Shown: positions 1 through 5,702, counted from the first letter of the stretch. The stretch is 7,670 bases of DNA from Candidatus Methanofilum arcanum (GCA_031285085.1 JAITWW010000020.1:1-7670), one strand, 5' to 3'. Translations and numbers: made by a program. Notes: generated from the letters alone by a model not told the origin.

Positions 1-1
1 C

Positions 2-292
2 AACGGAACTGTCACTGAGACTATTACCAAGACCCTGTCCCAGACAAACACTGACGGAGACGTCACCGTCACTGATATCATTATTGAGACCGCAACCATC
101 ACCAAATCCAAGCTCATCACGAAGACAGACACCAGAACTCTCACCCAGACAGAGACCAATGGAAATGTCACCCTCGCTGAGAGTATTATAGAAACTGTCA
201 CCGAACCCGATAAACAGCTTACTGAGCATGGTGGTGCAGATTTATTTGAACTGCATGAAAAATGGAGACATTCGCAACATATGGACTCATAA
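2..292 (+). CDS. C-terminal part of a threonine-rich repeat protein (5' end outside window)
   Basis: An open frame enters from the left edge and ends at the TAA at 290-292, giving 96 residues with no start codon needed. The frame is supported by a protein-level repeat: residues 12-34 (motif TLSQTNTDGDVTVTD) recur at residues 47-69 (TLTQTETNGNVTLAE) with a period of 35 residues, and a further partial copy of the NGxVT motif sits at residues 1-5. The repeat part is rich in Thr, Ile and Val with alternating polar and apolar residues, which suggests beta-strands in an elongated extracellular or fibrous protein; that is inference. The last 20 residues (from about GADLFELHEKW) are non-repetitive and charged, with no membrane anchor or sorting signal. 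Codons favour C in the third position (GTC, ACC, ATC), unlike the genes to its right. I do not recognise the family. It is convergent with the HEAT-repeat gene. Confidence 0.75.
   Translation, partial: NGTVTETITKTLSQTNTDGDVTVTDIIIETATITKSKLITKTDTRTLTQTETNGNVTLAESIIETVTEPDKQLTEHGGADLFELHEKWRHSQHMDS
35..208 (+). repeat. 105-bp period coding repeat, one full and one partial copy
   Basis: The DNA from 35 and from 140 can be aligned without gaps for about 70 bases. Both copies encode TL(S/T)QT followed by (D/N)G(D/N)VT and then (D/E)xIIxET. More copies are likely to lie upstream of the window, because the reading frame is already in a similar NGTVTETIT motif at its first codon. Confidence 0.6.
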
Positions 293-498
293 GGTACGAT
301 GAGAGGAGAAAGAAAGAGAAAAAGGTTATGACTTTAATATTGCAAGATCCATACGTCATCAGTTGAATTTTTAATCTTTTTGGGTCTCATTCCCTGCAGT
401 TCTGCTGCGGGGAGACCTTCATTCTTACATTACTTACGACTTTAGGAAATTTTGGTTGACAGCTAACGTGAATATCATCACTATTTATATGCATTTGT
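293..498. other. Convergent intergenic region
   Basis: About 200 bases lie between two convergent genes. A purine-rich stretch (300-325) is followed by a T-rich tract on the + strand at 367-381, a candidate U-tract terminator for the upstream + gene, and then by the hairpin at 383-417. A - strand frame across this region overlaps the HEAT gene in another frame and shows no family features, so I do not call it. Confidence 0.5.
383..417. terminator. Imperfect GC-rich hairpin between convergent genes
   Basis: GGTCTC at 383-388 pairs with GAGACC at 412-417. Inside, after a small bulge, CCC and GCAG pair with CTGC and GGG around a short loop. Because of its place between convergent genes and the T-rich tract just before it on the + strand, it may end transcription from either side. 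Archaeal termination often needs only a U-tract, so the role is uncertain. Confidence 0.4.
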
Positions 499-906
499 TT
501 ATTTATGTTTGGTGTATCCAAGTCCTTTTTCTGCCATTGCTCTGGTATATGAATGTGAATCATCTCTAAGTTTTTGGAATACATCACGTGCGCGTGGATC
601 TTCTATCTGCAGGAGCCCTTTTGCTGCCATATAACGTACATGATCCTTTTCATCATCAGAGAGTGCAACAAGAGAGGGAACAATATCAGCGCGGCAATAT
701 CCTGTAGATCCAATCTGACCAAGTGCTTCAGCTGCGCGATATCGCACCTTCCAGTCAGCATGCATCAGCACCGCTAAAAGAGCAGGAACACTTGTTTCTC
801 CATATGCAACAAGTGCATCAGTCGCTTTTGCACGCTGCTCTTTATCAGGAGCAGATAATATTTCAATCCATTCAGATATAGAACGTGTAGAGTAGCTATC
901 ACTCAT
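499..906 (-). CDS. Small HEAT-repeat (PBS lyase HEAT-like) protein
   Basis: A 135-residue cytoplasmic protein with no signal peptide or membrane segment. It is made almost wholly of HEAT-like helical repeats at about residues 10-36, 39-66, 75-101 and 104-130. The repeated pattern is visible in VRYRAAEALGQIG (54-66) and VRYMAAKGLLQIEDPRA (90-106), with VPALLAVL and VPSLVAL as the preceding helices. Proteins of this kind are scaffolds for protein-protein contacts; archaeal genomes carry many, mostly of unknown partner. The catalytic context of true phycobilin lyases is not to be expected in an archaeon, so the lyase name is only a family label. No clear ribosome-binding site lies before the ATG at 906, but a CTTTAT element on the - strand is centred about 27 bases upstream, which suits a leaderless transcript. 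It has no close neighbour on its strand, with 356 bases separating it from the next gene, so it is probably transcribed alone. Confidence 0.88.
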   Translation of the reverse strand: MSDSYSTRSISEWIEILSAPDKEQRAKATDALVAYGETSVPALLAVLMHADWKVRYRAAEALGQIGSTGYCRADIVPSLVALSDDEKDHVRYMAAKGLLQIEDPRARDVFQKLRDDSHSYTRAMAEKGLGYTKHK

Positions 907-930
907 GCCATATCATCGACGAGTGTCATG

Positions 931-936
931 ATAAAG
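931..936 (-). promoter_or_regulatory. Possible TATA-like element for the HEAT-repeat gene
   Basis: The - strand reads CTTTAT, centred about 27 bases before the ATG at 906. That is the spacing expected for an archaeal TATA box driving a leaderless mRNA. The match is weak and no BRE is evident. Confidence 0.25.
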
Positions 937-965
937 ACGTGGTACGTATGTTGGTTGACCTGTTG

Positions 966-989
966 TTTTGGGATAAAGCCCTCCCAAAA
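966..989. repeat. Perfect 8-bp inverted repeat with 8-base loop
   Basis: TTTTGGGA at 966-973 is the exact complement of TCCCAAAA at 982-989, around the loop TAAAGCCC. It lies 60-83 bases upstream of the HEAT gene start, so it could be an operator for that gene. It may equally be a transcript hairpin. Confidence 0.5.
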
Positions 990-1262
990 AATATATCTAG
1001 TGCTGGTCAAACTCTATCAAATCCTTTTTAAAATAATTTCAGTGGCACTACACCGTTTCACAGATTGATAGGTATGGATACAAAATATATCTTGGGGTCA
1101 CTTTGAACGTTAAGGATTAAAAATATTTCAATCATTATATGTTAATCATATTTGTGAGGAAATAACGAGTAGATAAAGAAGGTTGTACGCTGTGCTTGAG
1201 AGTATGGCTCTGGTATACCTCTATTTGTTTGGGATTTCAGGAAAAATAAGTATTTTACGTGT

Positions 1263-2030
1263 TTAGGCTGTATATTCAAATGTTGTTGAAAGGTCAAAGA
1301 GTCCACGGACACGCTGTTCTTGTTTGTCTTGGAAGTGACCAGTGATGCTTGGTTTTTGGTTATGGAGATCAGAAGTATCGCCAAAGGTGTGCATATCTAC
1401 ATTTGAATAAATCACTCCCGAGCCGGTTGCAAGGGTACCCATTGGATCAGATGCTGGACTCGCTGCACCAAATTGTTCTTGTCTGTCCTTGAGATGATCA
1501 GAGATGTTTGGTGGTGTGTGATTTAGATCAGAGATATTGTCATCGCTGTGCAGCATATCTATCTCTGAATAAACCAGTGCTCCACCGGTTGCAAAGTTAT
1601 TCTTTTGATCAGCTGCCTGAGCTGTTGCATCAAATGTATATCTGAGATTTAGAGGAGCATCAGGGTTATCTGGTATATTTGTGCCACCAATACCCATTCT
1701 TGCAGATATTTCTCGTACACCCATTTGATTATCAACCGTGACAGTTTCACCTTCACCTGCTGCAAAAAGACAGAGTGGGGAGCTATCAACACCTCTTCCT
1801 TCTGCAAACACCTCATAGTTTTCCATGAAAGTTCCGTTACAGAATACAACTAATGTGGAACTATCACTATCATCATAAACTGAAATGAGAGTGGGAGATG
1901 GAACTACTAAATTCCCATTGAGTGGATCTCCATCAAATACACTATCATTGGGGACTGCAGTGACATGACATATCAAACAGAACATGCAGGTCATTACCAT
2001 AATAAACACAGTGTATTTTTTCTTTTTCAT
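1263..2030 (-). CDS. Secreted mosaic protein of the array, with duplicated C-terminal module
   Basis: 255 residues from the ATG at 2030. An upstream TTG at 2048 extends the frame, but its six extra codons run through the leader shared with the paralogues, so I reject it. Residues 1-25 form a Sec signal peptide (KKKK, hydrophobic core, cleavage after VTA). Residues 26-100 match the N-terminal module of the neighbour at 2124-3074, including VFDGDPLNGN, SSTLVVFCNGTF and SPLCLF. From about residue 103 on it matches the genes at 3243-4076 and 4435-5280 (VREISARMGIG, DNPDAPLNLRYTFDA, then C-terminal RGLFDLSTTFEY). The module with YSxxDM and DxQEQ occurs twice, at residues 133-186 and 187-239. Cys64 and Cys87 are the only cysteines after the signal peptide and could form a disulfide. 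Several N-x-S/T sequons (NGT, NIS, NHT) suit glycosylation. No anchor follows, so it is secreted or held non-covalently. Function unknown. Confidence 0.87.
   Translation of the reverse strand: MKKKKYTVFIMVMTCMFCLICHVTAVPNDSVFDGDPLNGNLVVPSPTLISVYDDSDSSTLVVFCNGTFMENYEVFAEGRGVDSSPLCLFAAGEGETVTVDNQMGVREISARMGIGGTNIPDNPDAPLNLRYTFDATAQAADQKNNFATGGALVYSEIDMLHSDDNISDLNHTPPNISDHLKDRQEQFGAASPASDPMGTLATGSGVIYSNVDMHTFGDTSDLHNQKPSITGHFQDKQEQRVRGLFDLSTTFEYTA
1314..1634 (-). repeat. In-frame tandem duplication of a ~160-bp C-terminal module
   Basis: Two adjacent copies, 1473-1634 and 1314-1472, encode 54 and 53 residues. Each starts at a phenylalanine followed by an Ala-rich segment, then (A/G)xxYSxxDM, SDL(N/H), and ends at D(R/K)QEQ. 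The copies differ clearly, so the duplication is not recent or is under selection to diverge. The paralogues at 3243-4076 and 4435-5280 have this module once. Confidence 0.8.
1737..1746. other. Candidate recombination junction of the mosaic gene
   Basis: The bases CGTGACAGTT here also occur at 2778-2787 in the PKD/PEGA gene and at 3555-3564 in the tandem-pair gene, at the same place in the proteins (the TVTV strand). On one side this gene resembles the former, on the other side the latter. A crossover in this shared block is inferred. Confidence 0.5.
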
Positions 2031-2037
2031 GAAATGT

Positions 2038-2042
2038 AGCTC
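2038..2042 (-). promoter_or_regulatory. Altered ribosome-binding site (GAGCT)
   Basis: At the place where the paralogues have GAGG or GAGGT, 7 bases before the start, this gene reads GAGCT. One base change weakens pairing with the archaeal 16S tail. The position still supports the ATG at 2030. Confidence 0.5.
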
Positions 2043-2123
2043 AGCCAAATAGCATCTTCCCTTTTTTCACGTATGTTTTCATTTCACCCATCCACTATCT
2101 GTGATTTTGAGAATAAACCAGTA

Positions 2124-3074
2124 TTATGATTCATTTTCAGGTTCATTAAATATATCAGTTGTGACCACTGGATATTTATCATAATAGTAGACCTGCATTA
2201 CGGTCTTTCCCGCAAGGATCTCAACCTCTCCTGGCCAGTCTGCAAATCCTTCTCGCTTGAGCGTAATATCATATCTCCCAACAAGGAGCTTTTTAATCAT
2301 CTGATCAGATGCTCCTTCATACATGCCTTCGAAGTAGACATCAACCCCTTTTGGATAGGTCACGATATAGGCAGATCCTGTCTGTGGCGATGATGGAGGA
2401 AGAGCAGTAATTACCGGTGCATCACCCACAATAACGCTGTGCTCATCAATATCCTCACTAGAAAGTTGGAGATGCATGGCAGGGTTTAGCACCGTAACAA
2501 CTGGTTTGTACATCCCAGGCGTTGTATAGGTGTGAGATATTTTCTTATTTTTGTCTGCTGGAACCCGTCCACTAGATGTGCCATCTCCATAGTCCCATTG
2601 TATTTGAACAATATCATAGTGAAGATCTGGAACCTGTAACTGGACAGGCGTGTTTGGATACACATAAACGGGGCCAGTTTGGAACTGATTTGGAAAGGCC
2701 GTATTAAACTCAATCCTGGGATTTTCTGGTGTCGTTGGTGTCATGATAGAGTTGTCAACAGCCGGTTGACTGTTAATCGTGACAGTTTCACCCTCACTTA
2801 TTCCAAAAAGACAGAACGGTGAGATATAAGCACTTCTTCCTACTGCAGGCATCTCAAGGCTCTGTGTAAAAGTTCCATGAGCAAATTCAATTAATGTGGA
2901 ACTATCACTATTCCTGTCATAAACAGAAACTTCTGCTAGAGATGGAACTACTCTATTTTCATTGAATGGATTCCCATTGAATACATTATCATTTTGGACA
3001 GCATGAGCATGACCTGTCACACAGAACATGCAAATCGCCAATATAATAAAAGAAACGTATATTTTATTTTTCAT
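2124..3074 (-). CDS. Secreted protein with array N-terminal module plus PKD and PEGA domains
   Basis: 316 residues from the ATG at 3074, chosen because GAGGT sits 7 bases before it; an in-frame ATG at 3110 would read through this site and put 12 residues before the signal peptide. Residues 1-25 are a Sec signal peptide ending HAHA. Residues 26-103 are the module shared with the gene at 1263-2030 (VFNGNPFNEN, SSTLIEFAHGTF, SPFCLF, ETVTI). A PKD domain follows at about 131-217, shown by IQWDYGDGT (158-166), HTYTTPGMY (181-189) and VVTVLNP. A PEGA domain lies at about 234-297, shown by YPKGVDVYFEG, LLVGRYDITLKREGFADW and a closing VEILAGKTV strand. Both are beta-sandwich or beta-type surface domains common in methanogen extracellular proteins; PEGA is named for its sequence and is often linked to envelope attachment. 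Unlike its paralogues it has Ala65 in place of the first conserved Cys, leaving Cys88 unpaired. There is no C-terminal anchor. Confidence 0.9.
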   Translation of the reverse strand: MKNKIYVSFIILAICMFCVTGHAHAVQNDNVFNGNPFNENRVVPSLAEVSVYDRNSDSSTLIEFAHGTFTQSLEMPAVGRSAYISPFCLFGISEGETVTINSQPAVDNSIMTPTTPENPRIEFNTAFPNQFQTGPVYVYPNTPVQLQVPDLHYDIVQIQWDYGDGTSSGRVPADKNKKISHTYTTPGMYKPVVTVLNPAMHLQLSSEDIDEHSVIVGDAPVITALPPSSPQTGSAYIVTYPKGVDVYFEGMYEGASDQMIKKLLVGRYDITLKREGFADWPGEVEILAGKTVMQVYYYDKYPVVTTDIFNEPENES

Positions 3075-3081
3075 GAAATTT

Positions 3082-3086
3082 ACCTC
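3082..3086 (-). promoter_or_regulatory. Ribosome-binding site GAGGT that fixes the start at 3074
   Basis: GAGGT on the - strand, 7 bases before the ATG. The same motif at the same distance occurs in the paralogues, so it favours 3074 over the upstream ATG at 3110. Confidence 0.7.
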
Positions 3087-3242
3087 AGTTATTTGATATG
3101 ATTCAGACATTCATGAGATGGATCTACGGTTACATAGAATCTCCTTCTTTCTCTCCTTTTTTCCATTTCATTCACAATTATCTTCAATTATGAAAAATGA
3201 GGGAGGCATTTTGATTTATTTTCAAATACAGTATTTAAGTAT

Positions 3243-4076
3243 TTAGTTTGCATACTCAAACGTTGTTGAAAGGTCAAAGAGTCCGCGAACAGTCTGTTCT
3301 TGCCTGTCTTGGAAATGGCCAGTGGTGTTTGGTTTTGTGTAATTTAGATCATAGGTATCATCATAGATGTGCATATCTACATTTGAGTACACCCGCGCTG
3401 AACCGACTGCAAGGTCATCCTTTGGATCACTTGCCAGACCTGCTGCATCAAATGTATATCGAAGATTTACAGGAGCATCAGGGTTATCTGATATACTCGC
3501 ACTACCAATACTTGTTCTTGCAGATACCTCTCGTACATCCATTTGACTGCCAACCGTGACAGTTCCCTTATAGGCACCCGAACCTGATCCACCTGCTGCA
3601 AAGATACAGGTCGGTGATCCATCAGCTCCTCCTCCTGCTGCCCCTGCAACGAACATCGTGGCTTGCTCTTCAAAATGAAGTAACCCATTCTTTGTGGGAT
3701 CTCCTTCAAAGTCGATGATGTGGTTGACATTGAGATTATCAAGTCCTGGAGCAACATTTCCTCCATTCATACTGTAATCTTTGAGGTACGTTGTGGTTCC
3801 TTCATATGCAATAGTGTTCTCGCGGTATGTGTAGTCTGCTCTGGATTCACCAGGTTTTAATGGATTACTATTAAGACTTCCATTTCGGTTACTTGTTTGG
3901 CTCCATTGCATCTCATGGCTTACCGTTAAAGTTCCAATGCAAAAGGCATCTACAGTGGATTTAACACCGTTACCACCATAATTTGCTTGAGTTGGACGGA
4001 CAGCGGTTATAGGAGATGTCAGACATATCATACACAGCACAAAGATAACAAATATTATATATGTTCTGTGTTTCAT
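3243..4076 (-). CDS. Secreted protein of the array, tandem-pair member
   Basis: 277 residues. Signal peptide at 1-25 (MKHR, hydrophobic core, cleavage after SPITA). The mature protein begins RPTQANYGGN, then STVDAFCIGT (40-49), a segment of about 110 residues that is absent or far shorter in the genes at 1263-2030 and 2124-3074 (with DYSMNGGNVA, LLHFEEQATMFVAGAAG), a glycine-rich stretch, SPTCIF (154-159), GTVTVGSQMDVREVSAR, and the C-terminal module with NLRYTFDA, VYSNVDMH and HFQDRQEQ, closing with RGLFDLSTTFEYAN. Cys46 and Cys157 are the only cysteines outside the signal peptide. Sequons NGS, NYT and NTT are present. It is rich in predicted beta-structure and lacks a membrane anchor. It is a near copy of the gene at 4435-5280, the two differing mostly in the signal peptide and the glycine-rich stretch. 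Function unknown; a surface or secreted structural role is inference. Confidence 0.88.
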   Translation of the reverse strand: MKHRTYIIFVIFVLCMICLTSPITAVRPTQANYGGNGVKSTVDAFCIGTLTVSHEMQWSQTSNRNGSLNSNPLKPGESRADYTYRENTIAYEGTTTYLKDYSMNGGNVAPGLDNLNVNHIIDFEGDPTKNGLLHFEEQATMFVAGAAGGGADGSPTCIFAAGGSGSGAYKGTVTVGSQMDVREVSARTSIGSASISDNPDAPVNLRYTFDAAGLASDPKDDLAVGSARVYSNVDMHIYDDTYDLNYTKPNTTGHFQDRQEQTVRGLFDLSTTFEYAN

Positions 4077-4120
4077 GGTTTTTCCTCAGATATCTGATAT
4101 AATTCAAATATTCATGAAAT
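4077..4120 (-). promoter_or_regulatory. Conserved 5' leader with ribosome-binding site
   Basis: The - strand leader contains TCATGAAT, then TGAATTATATCAGATA, then CTGAGG ending 7 bases before the ATG. A clearly related leader precedes the gene at 2124-3074 (3075-3119) and a more diverged one the gene at 4435-5280. Shared ancestry explains it; a regulatory role is possible. Confidence 0.5.
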
Positions 4121-4392
4121 GGAACCCAAATAAATCGGTATAATTCATTTTTGGAAACTGAAAATCATAGTGATTTGATTTATTAGTTAGTACAACATAT
4201 AATAAGTTGCACAGCTAGAACAGGCTGTACACCATACAAACTTTTATCATTTATGCGGAAAGGTAGGGTCTCTCTCACCCAATTATTTCCTCATACTTCT
4301 TTTTAGCAGATTTCCATCACCTCAAAGGTCTCTGTACGGTCAGCACCTTTTCCTCACTCTTTATCATTTCATCCCTCATTTTCAGTACTTTT

Positions 4393-4410
4393 AGAAAAAT
4401 AAAGAAAATT
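4393..4410 (-). terminator. Candidate U-rich terminator after the first array gene
   Basis: The - strand transcript reads AATTTTCTTTATTTTTCT starting 24 bases after the stop codon of the gene at 4435-5280. U-rich tracts of this kind end transcription in archaea. No stem-loop precedes it. Confidence 0.4.
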
Positions 4411-4434
4411 ATGATTGATTTTCAAATGCAGCGC

Positions 4435-5280
4435 TTAAGTATTTGCATCATACTCAAACGTTGTTGAAAGGTCAAAGAGCCCGCGAACAGTTTGTTCTTG
4501 CCTGTCTTGGAAATGGCCAGTGATGTTTGGTTTTGTGTAATTTAGATCATAGGTATCATCATAGATGTGCATATCTAGATTTGAGTACACCCGTGCTGAG
4601 CCGACTGCAAGGTCATCATCTGGATCAGTTGCCAGGCCGGTTGCATCAAATGTATATCTGAGATTTACAGGAGCATCAGAGTTATTTGATATGCCCGCAC
4701 TACCAATACCCATTCGTGCAGATACCTCTCGTACATCCATTTGGCTACCAACCGTGATGGTTCCCTTATAGGCACCTGGACCTGTTTGACTTCTTGCAAA
4801 TGTACACATCGGTGAGCTAGCAGGATCCCCTGCTGCTCCTGCAACAAACATAGTAGCTTGCTCTTCAAAGTGAAGTAACCCAGTCTTTGTGGGATCAGCT
4901 TCAAAGTCAATGAGGTGGTTGATATTGAGATTATCAAGTCCCGCAGCAACATTTCCCCCATTCATACTGTAATCTTTGATGTAGTTTAAAGTTCCTTCAT
5001 ATGCAAGGGTCATCTCACGGTATGTATAATCTGTTCTGGATTCACCCTCTTTCAATGGATTACTATTAAGGCTTCCATTTGGGTTACTTGTCTGCTGCCA
5101 TTGTGTCTCATGTTTTGTCGTAGAAGTTCCAATACAAAATGCATCCACAGTTGATTTAACCAGGTTATCACCGTAATTTGCTTGAGATGGACGAACAGAT
5201 TGATCTGCGTAGGCAAAGCCGGTCAAACAGAGCATGTTGATCATCAAAATGTTAAGCACAATGTACATTTTTTTTATCAT
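4435..5280 (-). CDS. Secreted protein of the array, tandem-pair member (first in order)
   Basis: 281 residues, starting at the ATG at 5280 with GAGGT 7 bases upstream. Signal peptide at 1-25 (MIKKMY, hydrophobic core, cleavage after FAYA). The mature part parallels the gene at 3243-4076 throughout: RPSQANYGDN, STVDAFCIGT, NGSLNSNPL, DYSMNGGNVA, LLHFEEQATMFVAGAAG, SPMCTF, GTITVGSQMDVREVSARMGIG, NLRYTFDA, VYSNLDMH, HFQDRQEQ and RGLFDLSTTFEY. The shared DNA includes a 54-base identical run (4524-4577 here, 3326-3379 there). Cys49 and Cys159 match the conserved pair. The stretch between SPMCTF and GTITV is shorter and less glycine-rich than in its sister. Sequons NGS, NYT and NIT are present. No anchor or sorting signal is visible. 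It heads the array, and an A/T-rich promoter-like segment lies about 115-130 bases upstream. Function unknown. Confidence 0.88.
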   Translation of the reverse strand: MIKKMYIVLNILMINMLCLTGFAYADQSVRPSQANYGDNLVKSTVDAFCIGTSTTKHETQWQQTSNPNGSLNSNPLKEGESRTDYTYREMTLAYEGTLNYIKDYSMNGGNVAAGLDNLNINHLIDFEADPTKTGLLHFEEQATMFVAGAAGDPASSPMCTFARSQTGPGAYKGTITVGSQMDVREVSARMGIGSAGISNNSDAPVNLRYTFDATGLATDPDDDLAVGSARVYSNLDMHIYDDTYDLNYTKPNITGHFQDRQEQTVRGLFDLSTTFEYDANT

Positions 5281-5281
5281 G

Positions 5282-5307
5282 AAATTTACCTCAGAAATTT
5301 ACATCAG
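5282..5307 (-). repeat. 13-bp tandem duplication carrying the ribosome-binding site
   Basis: AAATTTACCTCAG (5282-5294) is followed at once by AAATTTACATCAG (5295-5307), one base different. The copy nearer the gene gives GAGGT at 5288-5292, 7 bases before the start; the outer copy gives GATGT. The other three genes have this leader segment once. Confidence 0.75.
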
Positions 5308-5396
5308 ATATTTGAAATGATTTTGAGATTCATAGGATTTATTTCGTTAAATGGATCATGGATCCCATCTTTTAGCAGCCGTGCATCACATTGAAG

Positions 5397-5412
5397 ATAT
5401 AATATATATTAA
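5397..5412 (-). promoter_or_regulatory. Candidate TATA region of the array
   Basis: The - strand reads TTAATATATATTATAT, about 117-132 bases before the start at 5280. If used, the mRNA leader would be roughly 90-95 bases long. The whole neighbourhood is AT-rich, so chance is a real alternative. Confidence 0.35.
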
Positions 5413-5675
5413 TAAACAATTTATTACAGATATGAAATTTATTCTCTAATAAAGTATAAATCAATATTCTAAGCATATCAGTAGCTCTTGTATGATATTC
5501 CCACGAATGCTTGCTTAATATGAATTTTAAGCCTTTCATGTATTAAAGAGTGCCTAATTGCACTCATCAAACAGATTTTTCAAATATATATTTTTTTGAT
5601 TGAAATGTCATGAAGGATTATTTCTCAAAAATCCGTCTAAATGCACGTTTATGGGAATCGAGGGAGGTAAAACGA

Positions 5676-5702
5676 ATGAATAGGCTGTTCTCCGTCATAT
5701 AA
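5676..5702 (+). CDS. Possible 8-codon mini-ORF with strong ribosome-binding site
   Basis: GGAGGT at 5663-5668 stands 7 bases before an ATG at 5676, an ideal archaeal initiation site. The frame, MNRLFSVI, stops at 5700-5702. It could be a leader peptide, the remnant of a lost gene, or chance. No gene follows within reach on the + strand, which speaks against a leader peptide. Confidence 0.2.
   Translation: MNRLFSVI

Larger units (their letters stand above)
907..1262. other. Intergenic region, no gene seen
   Basis: 356 AT-rich bases separate the HEAT gene from the secreted-protein array. It holds the perfect inverted repeat at 966-989, a small ATATG/CATAT inverted repeat at 1137-1151, and a T-rich stretch on the - strand near 1238-1247 that could end transcription of the upstream secreted-protein gene. 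No frame with a start signal and protein-like composition is visible. Confidence 0.5.
4077..4434. other. Intergenic region with leader of the downstream gene
   Basis: 358 bases between the tandem pair. On the - strand it begins with a U-rich tract (about 4391-4410), a likely terminator for the gene at 4435-5280. A purine-rich middle part follows, and then a small ACAGC/GCTGT hairpin (4210-4227). It ends with the conserved leader and GAGG site (4084-4087) before the start at 4076. A/T-rich segments near 4126-4145 could hold the promoter. No protein-coding frame is convincing. Confidence 0.45.
3243..5336 (-). repeat. Tandem gene duplication (two units with leaders and 3' flanks)
   Basis: The units run 3243-4120 and 4435-5336. 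Similarity spans the coding regions, the 5' leaders and about 20 bases after the stop codons (GATT and TTCAAAT elements before CTTAAGTATT or TTTAAGTATT on the + strand). The longest exact shared run I found is 54 bases. Confidence 0.8.

Noticed and set aside
387..587. A 66-codon - strand frame overlapping the end of the HEAT gene
   Set aside because: It overlaps the HEAT gene in another frame, has no ribosome-binding site and shows no repeat, domain or protein-like pattern.
2031..2048. TTG start at 2048 for the mosaic gene
   Set aside because: It would add residues before the signal peptide that are coded by the leader holding the ribosome-binding site position; the ATG at 2030 matches the sister genes.
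3248..3559. A 103-codon + strand frame
   Set aside because: It lies fully opposite the secreted-protein gene at 3243-4076, whose frame is confirmed by paralogues; it is a shadow.
1990..5240. Lipoprotein signals in the four secreted proteins (cysteines in the hydrophobic core)
   Set aside because: The cysteines lie inside the core without a lipobox, and each protein has a good A-type cleavage site just after it (HAHA, VTA, ITA, AYA).
1263..5280. A diversity-generating retroelement acting on the array
   Set aside because: No reverse transcriptase, template repeat or adenine-biased variable region is visible; the differences look like duplication and recombination.
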